Origin: Deltaproteobacteria bacterium UBA5205 | GTDB taxonomy: Bacteria; Desulfobacterota; Syntrophorhabdia; Syntrophorhabdales; Syntrophorhabdaceae | DNA: 64,000 bases | Direction: 5' to 3' | NCBI GenBank assembly: GCA_002412715.1 | Contig: DHVP01000031.1 | Coordinates: 102,224 to 166,223, forward strand | Notes under the pieces: generated by a model | Told to the model about the DNA's origin: nothing | The model's input: the letters and a program-made list of their open reading frames with translations, nothing else | Databases searched by the model: none | Shown here: positions 26,676 through 34,670 of the stretch, in pieces | Numbering within the stretch: the first letter of the stretch is position 1 | Layout of the letters: each line of letters begins with the position of its first letter | Program-made: the position numbers and the translations under genes

Positions 26676-27235
26676 TGAAAAGGGCGGTTCTCCTTCTTAT
26701 CGCTCTGCCCTTCCTGTTTCTTGGGTGTTCACATATGGCCGGAAAACCCGTGTCCATCTCCTGGCCCGCGCAGTTCGACAACCTCGAGGCCATGTGCGAG
26801 ATCGACGTCCAACTCAAGACAGAGAGATACAACGGAGACATGTCTCTGAAGGTCTCCTATCCTCACAGGCTTTTCCTTGAGGTCTACGGGCCGTTCGGCA
26901 ACACCATCCTCTCCGTGAACCGATCTGATGATCATTTTTCCATGCGAATGGACGACGAAGAACTTACCGACGAAAATGACTTTTACCGGCTTTTCCGCAT
27001 ACGTATAAACGATATCATCGAAGACCTGACGCTTAAGGGGCCAATTGAAACCCAAGGGCGCGCCGCAGTGAGGCAGCGCCAGGACTATACCGTTTATTAT
27101 TACCTGAACGATACCGAAAACAGGATCTGCTGGAAGGTACGTGAAGGAGACTTCTGTATCACGTTCCTTGAGGTCAATTTCTCCCGGGAGAAACCAATTG
27201 CAAAAAGTGATAGCGGGAGGGAGCGACTCCTATGA
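26675..27235 (+). CDS. LolB-like outer-membrane lipoprotein
   Basis: A 186-residue precursor with a lipoprotein signal (lipobox FLFLGC). The mature beta-rich segment (MSLKVSYPHRLFLEVYGPFG, then ILSVNRSDDHF) recalls LolB and related lipoprotein-carrier folds. It may receive or insert lipoproteins in the outer membrane, but the match is by pattern only. It starts in the stop of the TPR gene (TGATG) and its end overlaps the next gene. Confidence 0.68.
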   Translation: MKRAVLLLIALPFLFLGCSHMAGKPVSISWPAQFDNLEAMCEIDVQLKTERYNGDMSLKVSYPHRLFLEVYGPFGNTILSVNRSDDHFSMRMDDEELTDENDFYRLFRIRINDIIEDLTLKGPIETQGRAAVRQRQDYTVYYYLNDTENRICWKVREGDFCITFLEVNFSREKPIAKSDSGRERLL

Positions 27236-28259
27236 TACGAATGCGCTAAAGCATTTTTTCGAAGAAGGTTTTCACCGGATCGGCCTTGAAGTCTCAGGAC
27301 GCTCGATTCTTATCAAACCGAACCTTCTGACCGGCAGGGCCCCCGAAAAGGCAGTTACGACCCATCCCATTTTCCTGAAAGCCCTTATTGAAATCCTAAA
27401 AGACAGCTCATGCGCCGTCTTCCTGGGAGACAGTCCCGGATACGAATCCTTGGAACGTGTCCTGAAAAACGGGGGTTACCTGGAGATGCTCCGCAGCCTG
27501 GGTGTGTGTATAACGCCGTTCACGGAGGAAATCGTCAAACGTGCCGACGGCATATCTCCCTACAAAGAATTCCTTTTCGGTGAGGACCCGGCCCGATATG
27601 ATCTCGTCATCAACGCCCCCAAGTTGAAGACCCACGGCATGATGGGTATGACCCTTGGGGCCAAGAATACCTTTGGATTCATTCGCGGGTTTGCCAAGGG
27701 ACGATGGCACCTTCGGGCCGGCAGAGACAGAGACCTTTTCGCCTCGATTATTGTAGACATTCATCGTATCGTTTCCCCGACGGTGACCGTTCTTGACGGT
27801 GTTCTCGGAATGTGTGGTGACGGGCCATCGAACGGCACCCCGGTCATGTGCGGCATGCTCGCCCTTTCCCGCAGCGCCTTCGCTCTCGATGCCTTTGTGG
27901 AAGCGCATCTGTGCCCCCGCGCAACTCTTCCCGTTACATCCTGTGCCAGACGTCATGGGTTTCTGGACCACTACGAGGTCATCGATGTCGGCATCCCCTC
28001 TCCTGTCACATTTCTTATGCCTCAAGCCTGCGACACCGACTGGAGTCTCCCGGCACCGGTCAAGAAACTCCTCCGAAATATCTTCCTGAAGAAACCCAGG
28101 ATCTCCCGCGGGACTTGCCAGCTCTGCGGCGTGTGCGGTACCGTCTGTCCCGCCGATGCCATACATTTACAGAACGATACAATGGCTTTCGACTACGCTA
28201 AGTGCATCAGATGCTATTGCTGCCAGGAAATGTGCCCTCATGGCGCAATAAAGGTGTGA
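27198..28259 (+). CDS. DUF362 protein with C-terminal 2[4Fe-4S] ferredoxin domain
   Basis: About 353 residues. The DUF362 part (ILIKPNLLTGRAPEKAVTTH near the start, then INAPKLKTHGMMGMTLGAKN) is joined to a ferredoxin tail with CQLCGVCGTVCPADAI and CIRCYCCQEMCPHGAI, eight cysteines for two [4Fe-4S] clusters. Family role is uncertain; it probably handles electrons in anaerobes. The start is likely TTG (27198) with GGGAG upstream and overlaps the lipoprotein gene by 38 bp. A GTG at 27207 or a longer form from 27141 is possible. Confidence 0.85.
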   Translation: MQKVIAGGSDSYDTNALKHFFEEGFHRIGLEVSGRSILIKPNLLTGRAPEKAVTTHPIFLKALIEILKDSSCAVFLGDSPGYESLERVLKNGGYLEMLRSLGVCITPFTEEIVKRADGISPYKEFLFGEDPARYDLVINAPKLKTHGMMGMTLGAKNTFGFIRGFAKGRWHLRAGRDRDLFASIIVDIHRIVSPTVTVLDGVLGMCGDGPSNGTPVMCGMLALSRSAFALDAFVEAHLCPRATLPVTSCARRHGFLDHYEVIDVGIPSPVTFLMPQACDTDWSLPAPVKKLLRNIFLKKPRISRGTCQLCGVCGTVCPADAIHLQNDTMAFDYAKCIRCYCCQEMCPHGAIKV

Positions 28260-28302
28260 AAAATGTCCGGAGGTCAAGAGCCTGGATCAGATGTCCATAA
28301 AA

Positions 28303-28330
28303 AAAGACAGGAGCTTCGGCTCCTGTCTTT
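28303..28330. terminator. Bidirectional terminator between DUF362 and HSP20 genes
   Basis: A perfect 12-bp stem, AAAGACAGGAGC with a TTCG tetraloop and GCTCCTGTCTTT, is flanked by A-runs on the left and T-rich sequence on the right. It serves the converging genes on both strands. Confidence 0.9.
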
Positions 28331-28359
28331 TCCTTTTCCTGAATTCCCAATTCCTGCTT

Positions 28360-28854
28360 TTATTTCCCCGTAACCGGTATCTTTTTCTCCTCTTTGAGGG
28401 CTTTTTCCGTTTTGGGGATGACTATGGAGAGAACGCCTTTCTTGTAACTCGCTCTGGCACCATCGACATTCACCTCAACGGGAAGCGCGATGGATCTGTT
28501 GAAGAACCCGTAGACGCGCTCAGTTCGATGGTAGCTGCCGCCTTCTTCTATTGTTTCCTCCTTCTTCTCGCCCCGGATCGTAAGCGAGTCCCTGGTGAGC
28601 GCCACATCGATGTCCTTCTCATCCATGCCGGGCAACTCGACGGTCACCTTCATCTCTTGGCCGCTGTCGGCAACATCGATGTGGGGATGAAACATCGATA
28701 TTGTCGTCACCGGGAGGCCCGGATCGAATCCCCCGAGAAAAGTCTCGAATATCCTGTCTATGTCGTTGCGCAACGACAGAAGAGGATTCACCTCCGGAAG
28801 CCGGGCAAGGTCCTTGGTCTTCTTTGCTTGCGGTGTAATTCTTCTTGTCGTCAT
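28360..28854 (-). CDS. Small heat-shock protein (HSP20), third of the tandem
   Basis: A 164-residue ATP-independent holdase. The alpha-crystallin domain spans about residues 55-150 with MFHPHIDVAD, VELPGMDEKDIDVAL and the terminal GVLSIVIPKTE (the A-x-x-x-G-V-L signature reads ASYKKGVL). The ATG at 28854 has GGAGGT six bases upstream. It is 34 bp downstream of the second HSP20 gene and ends before a terminator. Confidence 0.95.
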   Translation of the reverse strand: MTTRRITPQAKKTKDLARLPEVNPLLSLRNDIDRIFETFLGGFDPGLPVTTISMFHPHIDVADSGQEMKVTVELPGMDEKDIDVALTRDSLTIRGEKKEETIEEGGSYHRTERVYGFFNRSIALPVEVNVDGARASYKKGVLSIVIPKTEKALKEEKKIPVTGK

Positions 28855-28888
28855 ATCCACACCTCCATGTTCTATCAGCCTATCGACT

Positions 28889-29293
28889 TCATCCCGCCTT
28901 TACGGCGATCCTTTTCATCTTCGGTGTATTGTTTTTTGGCATGACCAACCTGAGAACGCCGTCCTTCACGTTTGCCTGAATCTTTTCTCTGTTGATCTCG
29001 CCGGATATGGTGAAGATCCTCTGGTAGTCGCCAATTCCGTATTCCGCATGGGTAAGCTTCATCCTATCCGGTATATCCCAGTCAACCCTGCCGTAAATGG
29101 TCAAAACATTATCCTCGAGAGTAACCTCAACAGACTTCTCGTTAACCCCGGGCATATCCGCTATCACTACAATCCGGTCCTTACCTTCGATGATGTCCAC
29201 ATCCGGGTTATATATTTTGGTTGCCCGTGTGCGTTCCACGAGATCGGTTTGTTCGATCTCCTTTTTCTGCATTTCCTTTGACTTATCGGCCAT
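28889..29293 (-). CDS. Small heat-shock protein (HSP20), second of the tandem
   Basis: 134 residues. The alpha-crystallin domain has PDVDIIEGKDRIVVIADMPG and NVKDGVLRLVMPK. It lacks the RxERxYGxF-type loop of its neighbours; the matching region is TISGEINREKI, so it is a more divergent paralogue. The ATG at 29293 is set by GAGGAGG. It starts 11 bp after the first gene. Confidence 0.94.
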   Translation of the reverse strand: MADKSKEMQKKEIEQTDLVERTRATKIYNPDVDIIEGKDRIVVIADMPGVNEKSVEVTLEDNVLTIYGRVDWDIPDRMKLTHAEYGIGDYQRIFTISGEINREKIQANVKDGVLRLVMPKNNTPKMKRIAVKAG

Positions 29294-29304
29294 ATTCAAC
29301 CTCC

Positions 29305-29751
29305 TCACGCAGATTTAATCGTGATCTTTTTCGGCTTTTCCGCCTCGGACCGCGGCAGCGTGATGGTAAGGATACCATTCGCGAAGCGAGCGCCTACTTT
29401 TTCAGCGTTGATCGTAAAAGGCAGTTCGATAGCCTTGGTAAACTGTCCGTACCAGCGCTCCCGCCGGTGGTAGGAATTGCCTTCATCCAATTGTTCCGGT
29501 TCCCTGGCACCCTTGAGGATGAGAGTCTTACCCGCGACCGAAATGTCTATCGCACCGGCATCGATGCCTGGAATTTCCGTCGTTACCAGGGTCTCTTCGC
29601 CATCAGTCCAGATGTTGACGGCCGGAAAATCGCCCGTCGACGGCGACACAAACCTGGATAAGACTCGATTCATTTCATTTTCGATCCTCTGAAACTCTGA
29701 CCACGGGTCAACGCCTCTGCCAAACATGCCGAAACCATCTGTCCACAACAT
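29305..29751 (-). CDS. Small heat-shock protein (HSP20), first of the tandem
   Basis: About 148 residues. AVNIWTDGEETLVTTEIPG, RRERWYGQFTKAIELP and ARFANGILTITLPRSE are the alpha-crystallin landmarks. AAGGAGG precedes two nearby ATG codons, and 29751 has the better spacing (29757 is possible). A promoter region with a short dyad lies upstream. Confidence 0.95.
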   Translation of the reverse strand: MLWTDGFGMFGRGVDPWSEFQRIENEMNRVLSRFVSPSTGDFPAVNIWTDGEETLVTTEIPGIDAGAIDISVAGKTLILKGAREPEQLDEGNSYHRRERWYGQFTKAIELPFTINAEKVGARFANGILTITLPRSEAEKPKKITIKSA

Positions 29752-29786
29752 AGTCATCAACCTCCTTGCAAAGTTATATAATCGTT

Positions 29787-29805
29787 GTGAAATTAATTTG
29801 TTCAC
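29787..29805. promoter_or_regulatory. Inverted repeat before the HSP20 operon
   Basis: GTGAA-N9-TTCAC, about 30-50 bases upstream of the first HSP20 start, in an AT-rich segment. It is not a CIRCE element (TTAGCACTC-N9-GAGTGCTAA is absent). The spacing of the arms suits a dimeric repressor, but no regulator is known here. Confidence 0.35.
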
Positions 29806-29903
29806 TGACGCATTTTTTGTCAAGTGGTGTAATCAGATTGTAACTAGATGAATTTAATCAGATTAATTGCACGGAGAGAAAGTCCTGACACTGGTGGTGC
29901 CTT

Positions 29904-30149
29904 TTACGGCTCGAGCCGCTTGTAGACCGCTCCATCAAAGGAGAAACTACCCGCGATTTCGATGCCGTCCACGTACTGCCCGATATCCTTCGGGTCATCG
30001 TCGAGCCTGATGGCCATTCCACAGTCAGAGCTGAGATTTCTCGGTACCGGCACTAGCTCGTATGCCGCGCCGCGCTCCTTCATTATCTTTTCCGCCCGCA
30101 GCACATCGTGAATCGTATGGAATAAAAGGAAGACGCTATTCTTTGGCAA
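29904..30149 (-). CDS. DUF3343 protein
   Basis: About 81 residues. VFLLFHTIHDVLRAEKIMKE and VPVPRNLSSDCGMAI are the marks of DUF3343, a small family often found next to YedF and a cysteine desulfurase in selenium-utilising anaerobes. The single Cys in SSDCGMAI is a candidate S or Se carrier site. The likely start is TTG inside the end of the desulfurase gene (14-bp overlap), so translation is coupled. Confidence 0.8.
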   Translation of the reverse strand: MPKNSVFLLFHTIHDVLRAEKIMKERGAAYELVPVPRNLSSDCGMAIRLDDDPKDIGQYVDGIEIAGSFSFDGAVYKRLEP

Positions 30150-31275
30150 TTTCTCTGACCGCCTCGACAAATGTTTCCAGGTCATCTTGCCCCGTAAAAT
30201 ATCCGGGCGATACCCGAAGCGTCCCTTTCGGGAATGTGCCGACAGTCTGATGCGCCACAGGCGAACAGTGTAGACCCACCCGAACAAAGATCGACCTTTT
30301 GTTCAATTCATATCCCACTTCTGAAGCAAGTTTGCCTTCGATGTTGAAGGCAACGATGGGAAGGTATGAACGAGTGCCCTTCCCTTCATGGCCATAAACG
30401 ATTGCACCGTCAACGGAACGCAAACCCTCAAGAAGTTTACGCCTCAGTGCCTGCTTTCTGTCGACGATGACCGACAGACCTTCACGCGCAATGAAGGTGA
30501 GGCCGCCGAGAAGGGATGCAATTCCCGGAGTATTTGGCGTCCCGCACTCGTATCTGTCCGGCAGGAACAAAGGGTGTTCCACTGATTCAGATTTGCTGCC
30601 CGTTCCCCCGAATTTCAGAGGTGTCAGGCTAATTCCCGGTCTCACATAAAGAGCACCCACCCCCTGGACGGAAAAGAGCGATTTATGGCCCGAAAAACAT
30701 AGGATGTCCGCCTTCAGTTCCTCCATATCGACAGGAACCGACCCCATCGTCTGGCAGGCATCCAGGATAACGAGCGTGTCGCCGATCACTTCCCGTATGC
30801 CTTTAAGAGACTGCACTGCACCGGTTACATTGGACCCGTGATTTATAATGACCGCCCTGGTGTTCCTCTTCACAGCCGGGCGAAGGTCGTCGAGATCGAG
30901 GAATCCCTCCCGCGAACACGCTACGGCGGTATATGAGATCCCGCGGCTGCTGCGCAAAAATTCAAGGGGCCTCATGACGGAATTGTGCTCCATCGTTGTC
31001 GTTACTACGTGGTCGTTTTCCTTAAGGAGCCCGAGCAATGCCATGTTGAGGGATTCCGTCCCATTCTGCGTGAAGATCAGACGTTCGGATTCCTTCATTC
31101 CGATGAACGCGGTGAGTTTTTCACGGGCCTCGAAAATGATCCGGGCGGCCTCCAGCGATAGCGCGTGTCCGCTCCTGCCGGGATTGCCTCCGATATTTGT
31201 TACGAAGTTAGTCAGATAATCCAGGGTTTCTGCTGGTTTCGGAAATGATGTCGCGGCGTTATCCAGATAGATCAT
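30136..31275 (-). CDS. Cysteine desulfurase family PLP enzyme
   Basis: A 379-residue class V aminotransferase fold. It starts MIYLDNAATSFPKP. The PLP Lys lies in CFSGHKSLFS and PLP contacts in TMEHNSVMRP and ILDACQTMG. A catalytic-loop Cys is plausible in RVGLHCSPVAH. It would release sulfur (or selenium) from cysteine (or selenocysteine). It sits 28 bp after yedF and overlaps DUF3343. This three-gene set, rather than an isc or suf operon, is why I favour selenium-related sulfur transfer. Confidence 0.92.
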   Translation of the reverse strand: MIYLDNAATSFPKPAETLDYLTNFVTNIGGNPGRSGHALSLEAARIIFEAREKLTAFIGMKESERLIFTQNGTESLNMALLGLLKENDHVVTTTMEHNSVMRPLEFLRSSRGISYTAVACSREGFLDLDDLRPAVKRNTRAVIINHGSNVTGAVQSLKGIREVIGDTLVILDACQTMGSVPVDMEELKADILCFSGHKSLFSVQGVGALYVRPGISLTPLKFGGTGSKSESVEHPLFLPDRYECGTPNTPGIASLLGGLTFIAREGLSVIVDRKQALRRKLLEGLRSVDGAIVYGHEGKGTRSYLPIVAFNIEGKLASEVGYELNKRSIFVRVGLHCSPVAHQTVGTFPKGTLRVSPGYFTGQDDLETFVEAVREIAKE

Positions 31276-31303
31276 TAATGGCTTTGCCCCGGGGATGCGC
31301 CAG

Positions 31304-31879
31304 CTACGGCCTGATCACGTTCGTGGCTTCGTTGAACGAGGTCACGATCTCGAACATATTACTGATCCTGCCGACGTCGACCTTTTCCTTGAGGTGAAAA
31401 TAATCGAGACAGGTGCCGCATGCTATGATATCTACGCCCAAATCCTCTATTTCCTTCAGGATCTTGATGTATTCCGACTCTGATACTACAAGTTTTACCC
31501 CCGCATTGACAAAAACCATTCTCCAGGGGAGTGTTTCCAGTTCCTTGATGGTGTTCAGAAAGGATCTCATCAGGACTTTCCCGAGGTCATCGCTGCCTCT
31601 CCCCATGGTTTCACCGTCGATGAAGACCAGCGATCTCTTCGCCTGTGCCTGCTCGGTGGTCAACCCCTTTTCCCGGCAGCCTTCCACGCGGTAGATATTG
31701 CCGTCCTGGACCACTGTCGTGGAATAGCCCTTGGATCCCAGGAAACGTCGTACATTCTCGCTGGCCGTGGGATCATCGACGACAACCTCGATCTCATGGA
31801 CCGTCCTGCCCTCAAGGAATTTCTTCGTTTCGATCACTGGTACCGGGCAGGTTTTGCCCTTTAAATCCAGACATTCCAT
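31304..31879 (-). CDS. yedF: YedF-type sulfurtransferase-like protein
   Basis: 191 residues in two parts. An N-terminal TusA/SirA fold has the Cys-Pro motif LKGKTCPVPVIETKKFL. A C-terminal DsrE-like part carries DIIACGTCLDYFHLKEK with two further Cys. This architecture is the selenium-metabolism-linked YedF type. The ATG has no ribosome site but a TACAAT -10 box just seven bases upstream, so the mRNA may be leaderless. First gene of yedF-desulfurase-DUF3343. Confidence 0.88.
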   Translation of the reverse strand: MECLDLKGKTCPVPVIETKKFLEGRTVHEIEVVVDDPTASENVRRFLGSKGYSTTVVQDGNIYRVEGCREKGLTTEQAQAKRSLVFIDGETMGRGSDDLGKVLMRSFLNTIKELETLPWRMVFVNAGVKLVVSESEYIKILKEIEDLGVDIIACGTCLDYFHLKEKVDVGRISNMFEIVTSFNEATNVIRP

Positions 31880-31885
31880 GGGGCT

Positions 31886-31914
31886 ATTGTATTAGAAAAG
31901 TTCGTCAAGAGCAA
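31886..31914 (-). promoter_or_regulatory. Promoter of yedF, possibly giving a leaderless mRNA
   Basis: The minus strand has TTGCTC, 17 bases, then TACAAT. The predicted start of transcription falls on or next to the yedF ATG at 31879. Confidence 0.4.
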
Positions 31915-32008
31915 ATGAATAATAAGCATGGAAGCCTTATAACTAATAGAGACTGACGATAGAGGGCGACAAAATAACCGGCGACCTTATTCCAGGAATT
32001 GCTACTTC

Positions 32009-32041
32009 TAAAAAAAAGGGGAGAACCTTGCGGCTCTCCCC
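32009..32041 (-). terminator. Rho-independent terminator after etfA
   Basis: On the minus strand GGGGAGA pairs with TCTCCCC, with inner CC/GG pairs around a four-base loop, and eight T follow. It lies about 20 bases past the etfA stop. Confidence 0.9.
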
Positions 32042-32062
32042 TGCGAAATTGCTGTAGTCCTG

Positions 32063-33049
32063 TTACTTGTTCAGTTTGCCTTTGAACTTCTCTATTATCT
32101 TGGGAACGATCTCTTTGTAGTCGCCTACAATACCGAAGGATGCGGCCTTGAAGATAGGTGCATCGGGGTCTTTATTGATGGCAACGATACAATCGGATGT
32201 TCTCATGCCGGCGAGGTGCTGGATGGCACCGGAGATACCGCAGGCGATGTAGATTTTAGGTTTTACGGTTTTACCCGTCTGTCCTACCTGATGCTCGTAG
32301 GGGATCCATTCGGAGTCGACAGCGGCACGGGATGCGCCCACTGCGCCGCCGAGGAGGTCAGCCAGTTCCTTCAGCATGGCAAAACCCGCGTCGGTTCCCA
32401 GTCCACGGCCGCCGGAAACGATGATGTCGGCCTCGACGAGGTTGACTGCTGTAGCTGATTTGATGAACTCAACAACCTTGGTTGCAAGATCGGCATCCGC
32501 GAGGGCAAAGGACTCTTTTACCACCTCGGCACTCTTGGAGGCATCTTTTTCGCCCATTGCGAAAGCCTTCGGCCTTACCGTCGCGATCTGGGGGGCCGCC
32601 TTTTCATTAACAACGGAAACCGAGTAGTTGCCACCGAAGGCTGCGCGCGTCATCTTGACTTTGCCGCCGTCCACTGCGAGCCCGATGGCGTCAGTACACA
32701 GACCGAAACCAAGCTGTGCCGCTGCTGCTGCCGCGACATCGGTACCCATGCTCGTTGCCCTGAACAGGGCGATTTCGGGTTTATATTTCTCGAGAAGAAA
32801 AGCTGCGGCCTTAGCGTATGCTTCGCCCCTGAAACCCTTGAAAACGTCACCTTCCACTGCATAGACCTTCGTTGCTCCGAAAGCGCCGGCTTCTTTCGCG
32901 AGGTCGTCGACCTTGTCGCCGATCACGAAGGCGCAGACACTGGAACCGAAACCATCGGCCAACTGCTTGCCTATGCCAAGAAGCTCAAAAGACATCGGTG
33001 TAATATCACCGTCTTTATGTTCTATGTAAACCCATACATCGTTAGCCAT
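32063..33049 (-). CDS. etfA: Electron transfer flavoprotein alpha subunit
   Basis: 328 residues. FAD-binding C-terminal domain with SGGRGLGTDAGF, VGASRAAVDSEW, YEHQVGQTGKTVKP and the end CGISGAIQHLAG. It passes electrons from acyl-CoA dehydrogenases to the membrane or, in some anaerobes, bifurcates them. No extra Fe-S domain is present. GGAGGG lies before the ATG. Last gene of thiolase-crotonase-etfB-etfA. Confidence 0.96.
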   Translation of the reverse strand: MANDVWVYIEHKDGDITPMSFELLGIGKQLADGFGSSVCAFVIGDKVDDLAKEAGAFGATKVYAVEGDVFKGFRGEAYAKAAAFLLEKYKPEIALFRATSMGTDVAAAAAAQLGFGLCTDAIGLAVDGGKVKMTRAAFGGNYSVSVVNEKAAPQIATVRPKAFAMGEKDASKSAEVVKESFALADADLATKVVEFIKSATAVNLVEADIIVSGGRGLGTDAGFAMLKELADLLGGAVGASRAAVDSEWIPYEHQVGQTGKTVKPKIYIACGISGAIQHLAGMRTSDCIVAINKDPDAPIFKAASFGIVGDYKEIVPKIIEKFKGKLNK

Positions 33050-33069
33050 TGTATTTTCCCTCCTCCAAG

Positions 33070-33867
33070 TTATTTTATAACTTTCAAGTCAATGAGCTTG
33101 TCGGTGATCGTATTGGCAATTTCTTCGATCTCGCCTTTGAGGATCTCGCCCGCGCCGCGTGGAGGCGGTACAGCGATCTCGACCACTTTTGTGCTGGCGC
33201 CTGCCGCTCCTACCTTGCCGGCGTCCACACCGAGGTCACCTGCGCTCCATTTCGGGATTTCGATCTTGGATGCTTTCCTGATCCCCATGAGGTTGGGCAA
33301 CCTGGGCTCATTAATGCCCTTGATAACGGAGACAACGGCCGGAAGCTTTGCTTCAATAACTTCGGTACCGCCTTCAATAGCCCTTTCCACGACGATCTTT
33401 TTGCCTGCGGCGTCGATGGAGCGGACCTTTGAAACGTATGTAAGCGGGGCGAAACCGAGAACTGCGGCAAGCTCTGCCGCGACCACGCCGGAATTGCCGT
33501 CGGTGGACTGTTTGCCGGTAAAAACTACGTCCACGTCGCCTGCTTTCTTAATCGCAGCCGCAAGGACATACGCCGTGGAGTAAGTGTCTGATCCGGCGAA
33601 TGCGTCATCAGTGCAAAGTGCCACTTCATCAACCGTCAGCGCCAGGGCATTTCTCAATACGTCGGCCGCACCCTCGGGGCCCATCGAAATGGCCACGATC
33701 TCGCCATCGTAATTCTCCTTCGTCAGCAATGCCTCTTCAAGCGCAAACTCGTCAAAGGGATTCGTGATGGAATCCATTCCATCTCTGCTCAGGGTCCCCT
33801 TCGGGATATCCCATTTGATTTCTGCTTCGGTATCAGGAACCTGTTTCAAACAAACCGCTATCTTCAC
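33070..33867 (-). CDS. etfB: Electron transfer flavoprotein beta subunit
   Basis: 265 residues. It opens MKIAVCLKQVPDTE and carries NPFDEFALEEAL and VVFTGKQSTDGNSGVV, the nucleotide-binding loop of EtfB. Start is GTG with AGGAGG six bases upstream. It pairs with EtfA, 20 bp downstream. Confidence 0.96.
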   Translation of the reverse strand: MKIAVCLKQVPDTEAEIKWDIPKGTLSRDGMDSITNPFDEFALEEALLTKENYDGEIVAISMGPEGAADVLRNALALTVDEVALCTDDAFAGSDTYSTAYVLAAAIKKAGDVDVVFTGKQSTDGNSGVVAAELAAVLGFAPLTYVSKVRSIDAAGKKIVVERAIEGGTEVIEAKLPAVVSVIKGINEPRLPNLMGIRKASKIEIPKWSAGDLGVDAGKVGAAGASTKVVEIAVPPPRGAGEILKGEIEEIANTITDKLIDLKVIK

Positions 33868-33887
33868 AGTGTCCTCCTTATTATGTT

Positions 33888-34670
33888 TTATTCACCCGTA
33901 AAGGTGGCTTTTCTTTTTTCCACGAATGCCGTCATGCCTTCTTTCTGGTCCTTCGTCGCAAAACAGAGACCGAAGTCCTTCGCCTCGAGGCTAAGCCCTT
34001 CCTTGTTATCAAGGGAGAGGCTCTTGTTGACGCATTCCTTGGCCAGTCTGACTGCGAACGGGCCGTTTGCAGAGATCTTTGCGGCAAGAGCCATAACTTC
34101 GGCCATTAGCTGGTCATCGGGCACTACCTTGTTGAGGAGACCCATTTCGTAGGCCTCGACGGCGCCAATCGTCTTACCCGTAAAGATAAGCTCTTTCGCC
34201 TTTGCCAGCCCGGCAAGTTTTGCTGTCCGCTGCGTTCCTCCAAAACCGGGGTGTATGCCCAGCGTTGTCTCGGGAAAACCCACTTTCGCCTTGTCGGAAG
34301 CATAGATAATATCACAGGCAAGGGCCACCTCGAATCCGCCGCCAAGGGCGAATCCGTTCACCGCGGCTATCACCGGCTTCTCCATGTTCTCCAGAGTCGC
34401 GAAGGCCTCATGGCCCCGTGCGGAGAAGGCCATGCCTTCCAGCGCCGTCAGGTCTTTCATCTCAAGGATGTCGGCGCCCGCCACGAAGGCCTTGCCTTCG
34501 CCGGTCACTACAACCACCCTGACCTCTTTATCGGCGTTCAGGGCAATACCGGCTGCCTTCAACTCAATGAGCGTCTCGGAGTTGAGGGCGTTCAGGGCCT
34601 TCGGCCGGTTGAATTTCAAAATCGCAATACCGTCCTTCTTTTCGACGATAAGGTTCTTGAATTCCATCAT
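33888..34670 (-). CDS. Enoyl-CoA hydratase (crotonase family)
   Basis: 260 residues. Hydrates enoyl-CoA, most likely crotonyl-CoA given the neighbours. The oxyanion-hole stretch is GKAFVAGADILEM. Both catalytic acids are in place, in FALGGGFEVALACD and FPETTLGIHPGFGG. It starts in the stop region of the thiolase gene (TAATG) and lies 20 bp before etfB. The reaction with thiolase and ETF outlines butyrate/crotonate-type metabolism, but a hydroxyacyl-CoA and an acyl-CoA dehydrogenase are not in the window. Confidence 0.93.
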   Translation of the reverse strand: MMEFKNLIVEKKDGIAILKFNRPKALNALNSETLIELKAAGIALNADKEVRVVVVTGEGKAFVAGADILEMKDLTALEGMAFSARGHEAFATLENMEKPVIAAVNGFALGGGFEVALACDIIYASDKAKVGFPETTLGIHPGFGGTQRTAKLAGLAKAKELIFTGKTIGAVEAYEMGLLNKVVPDDQLMAEVMALAAKISANGPFAVRLAKECVNKSLSLDNKEGLSLEAKDFGLCFATKDQKEGMTAFVEKRKATFTGE

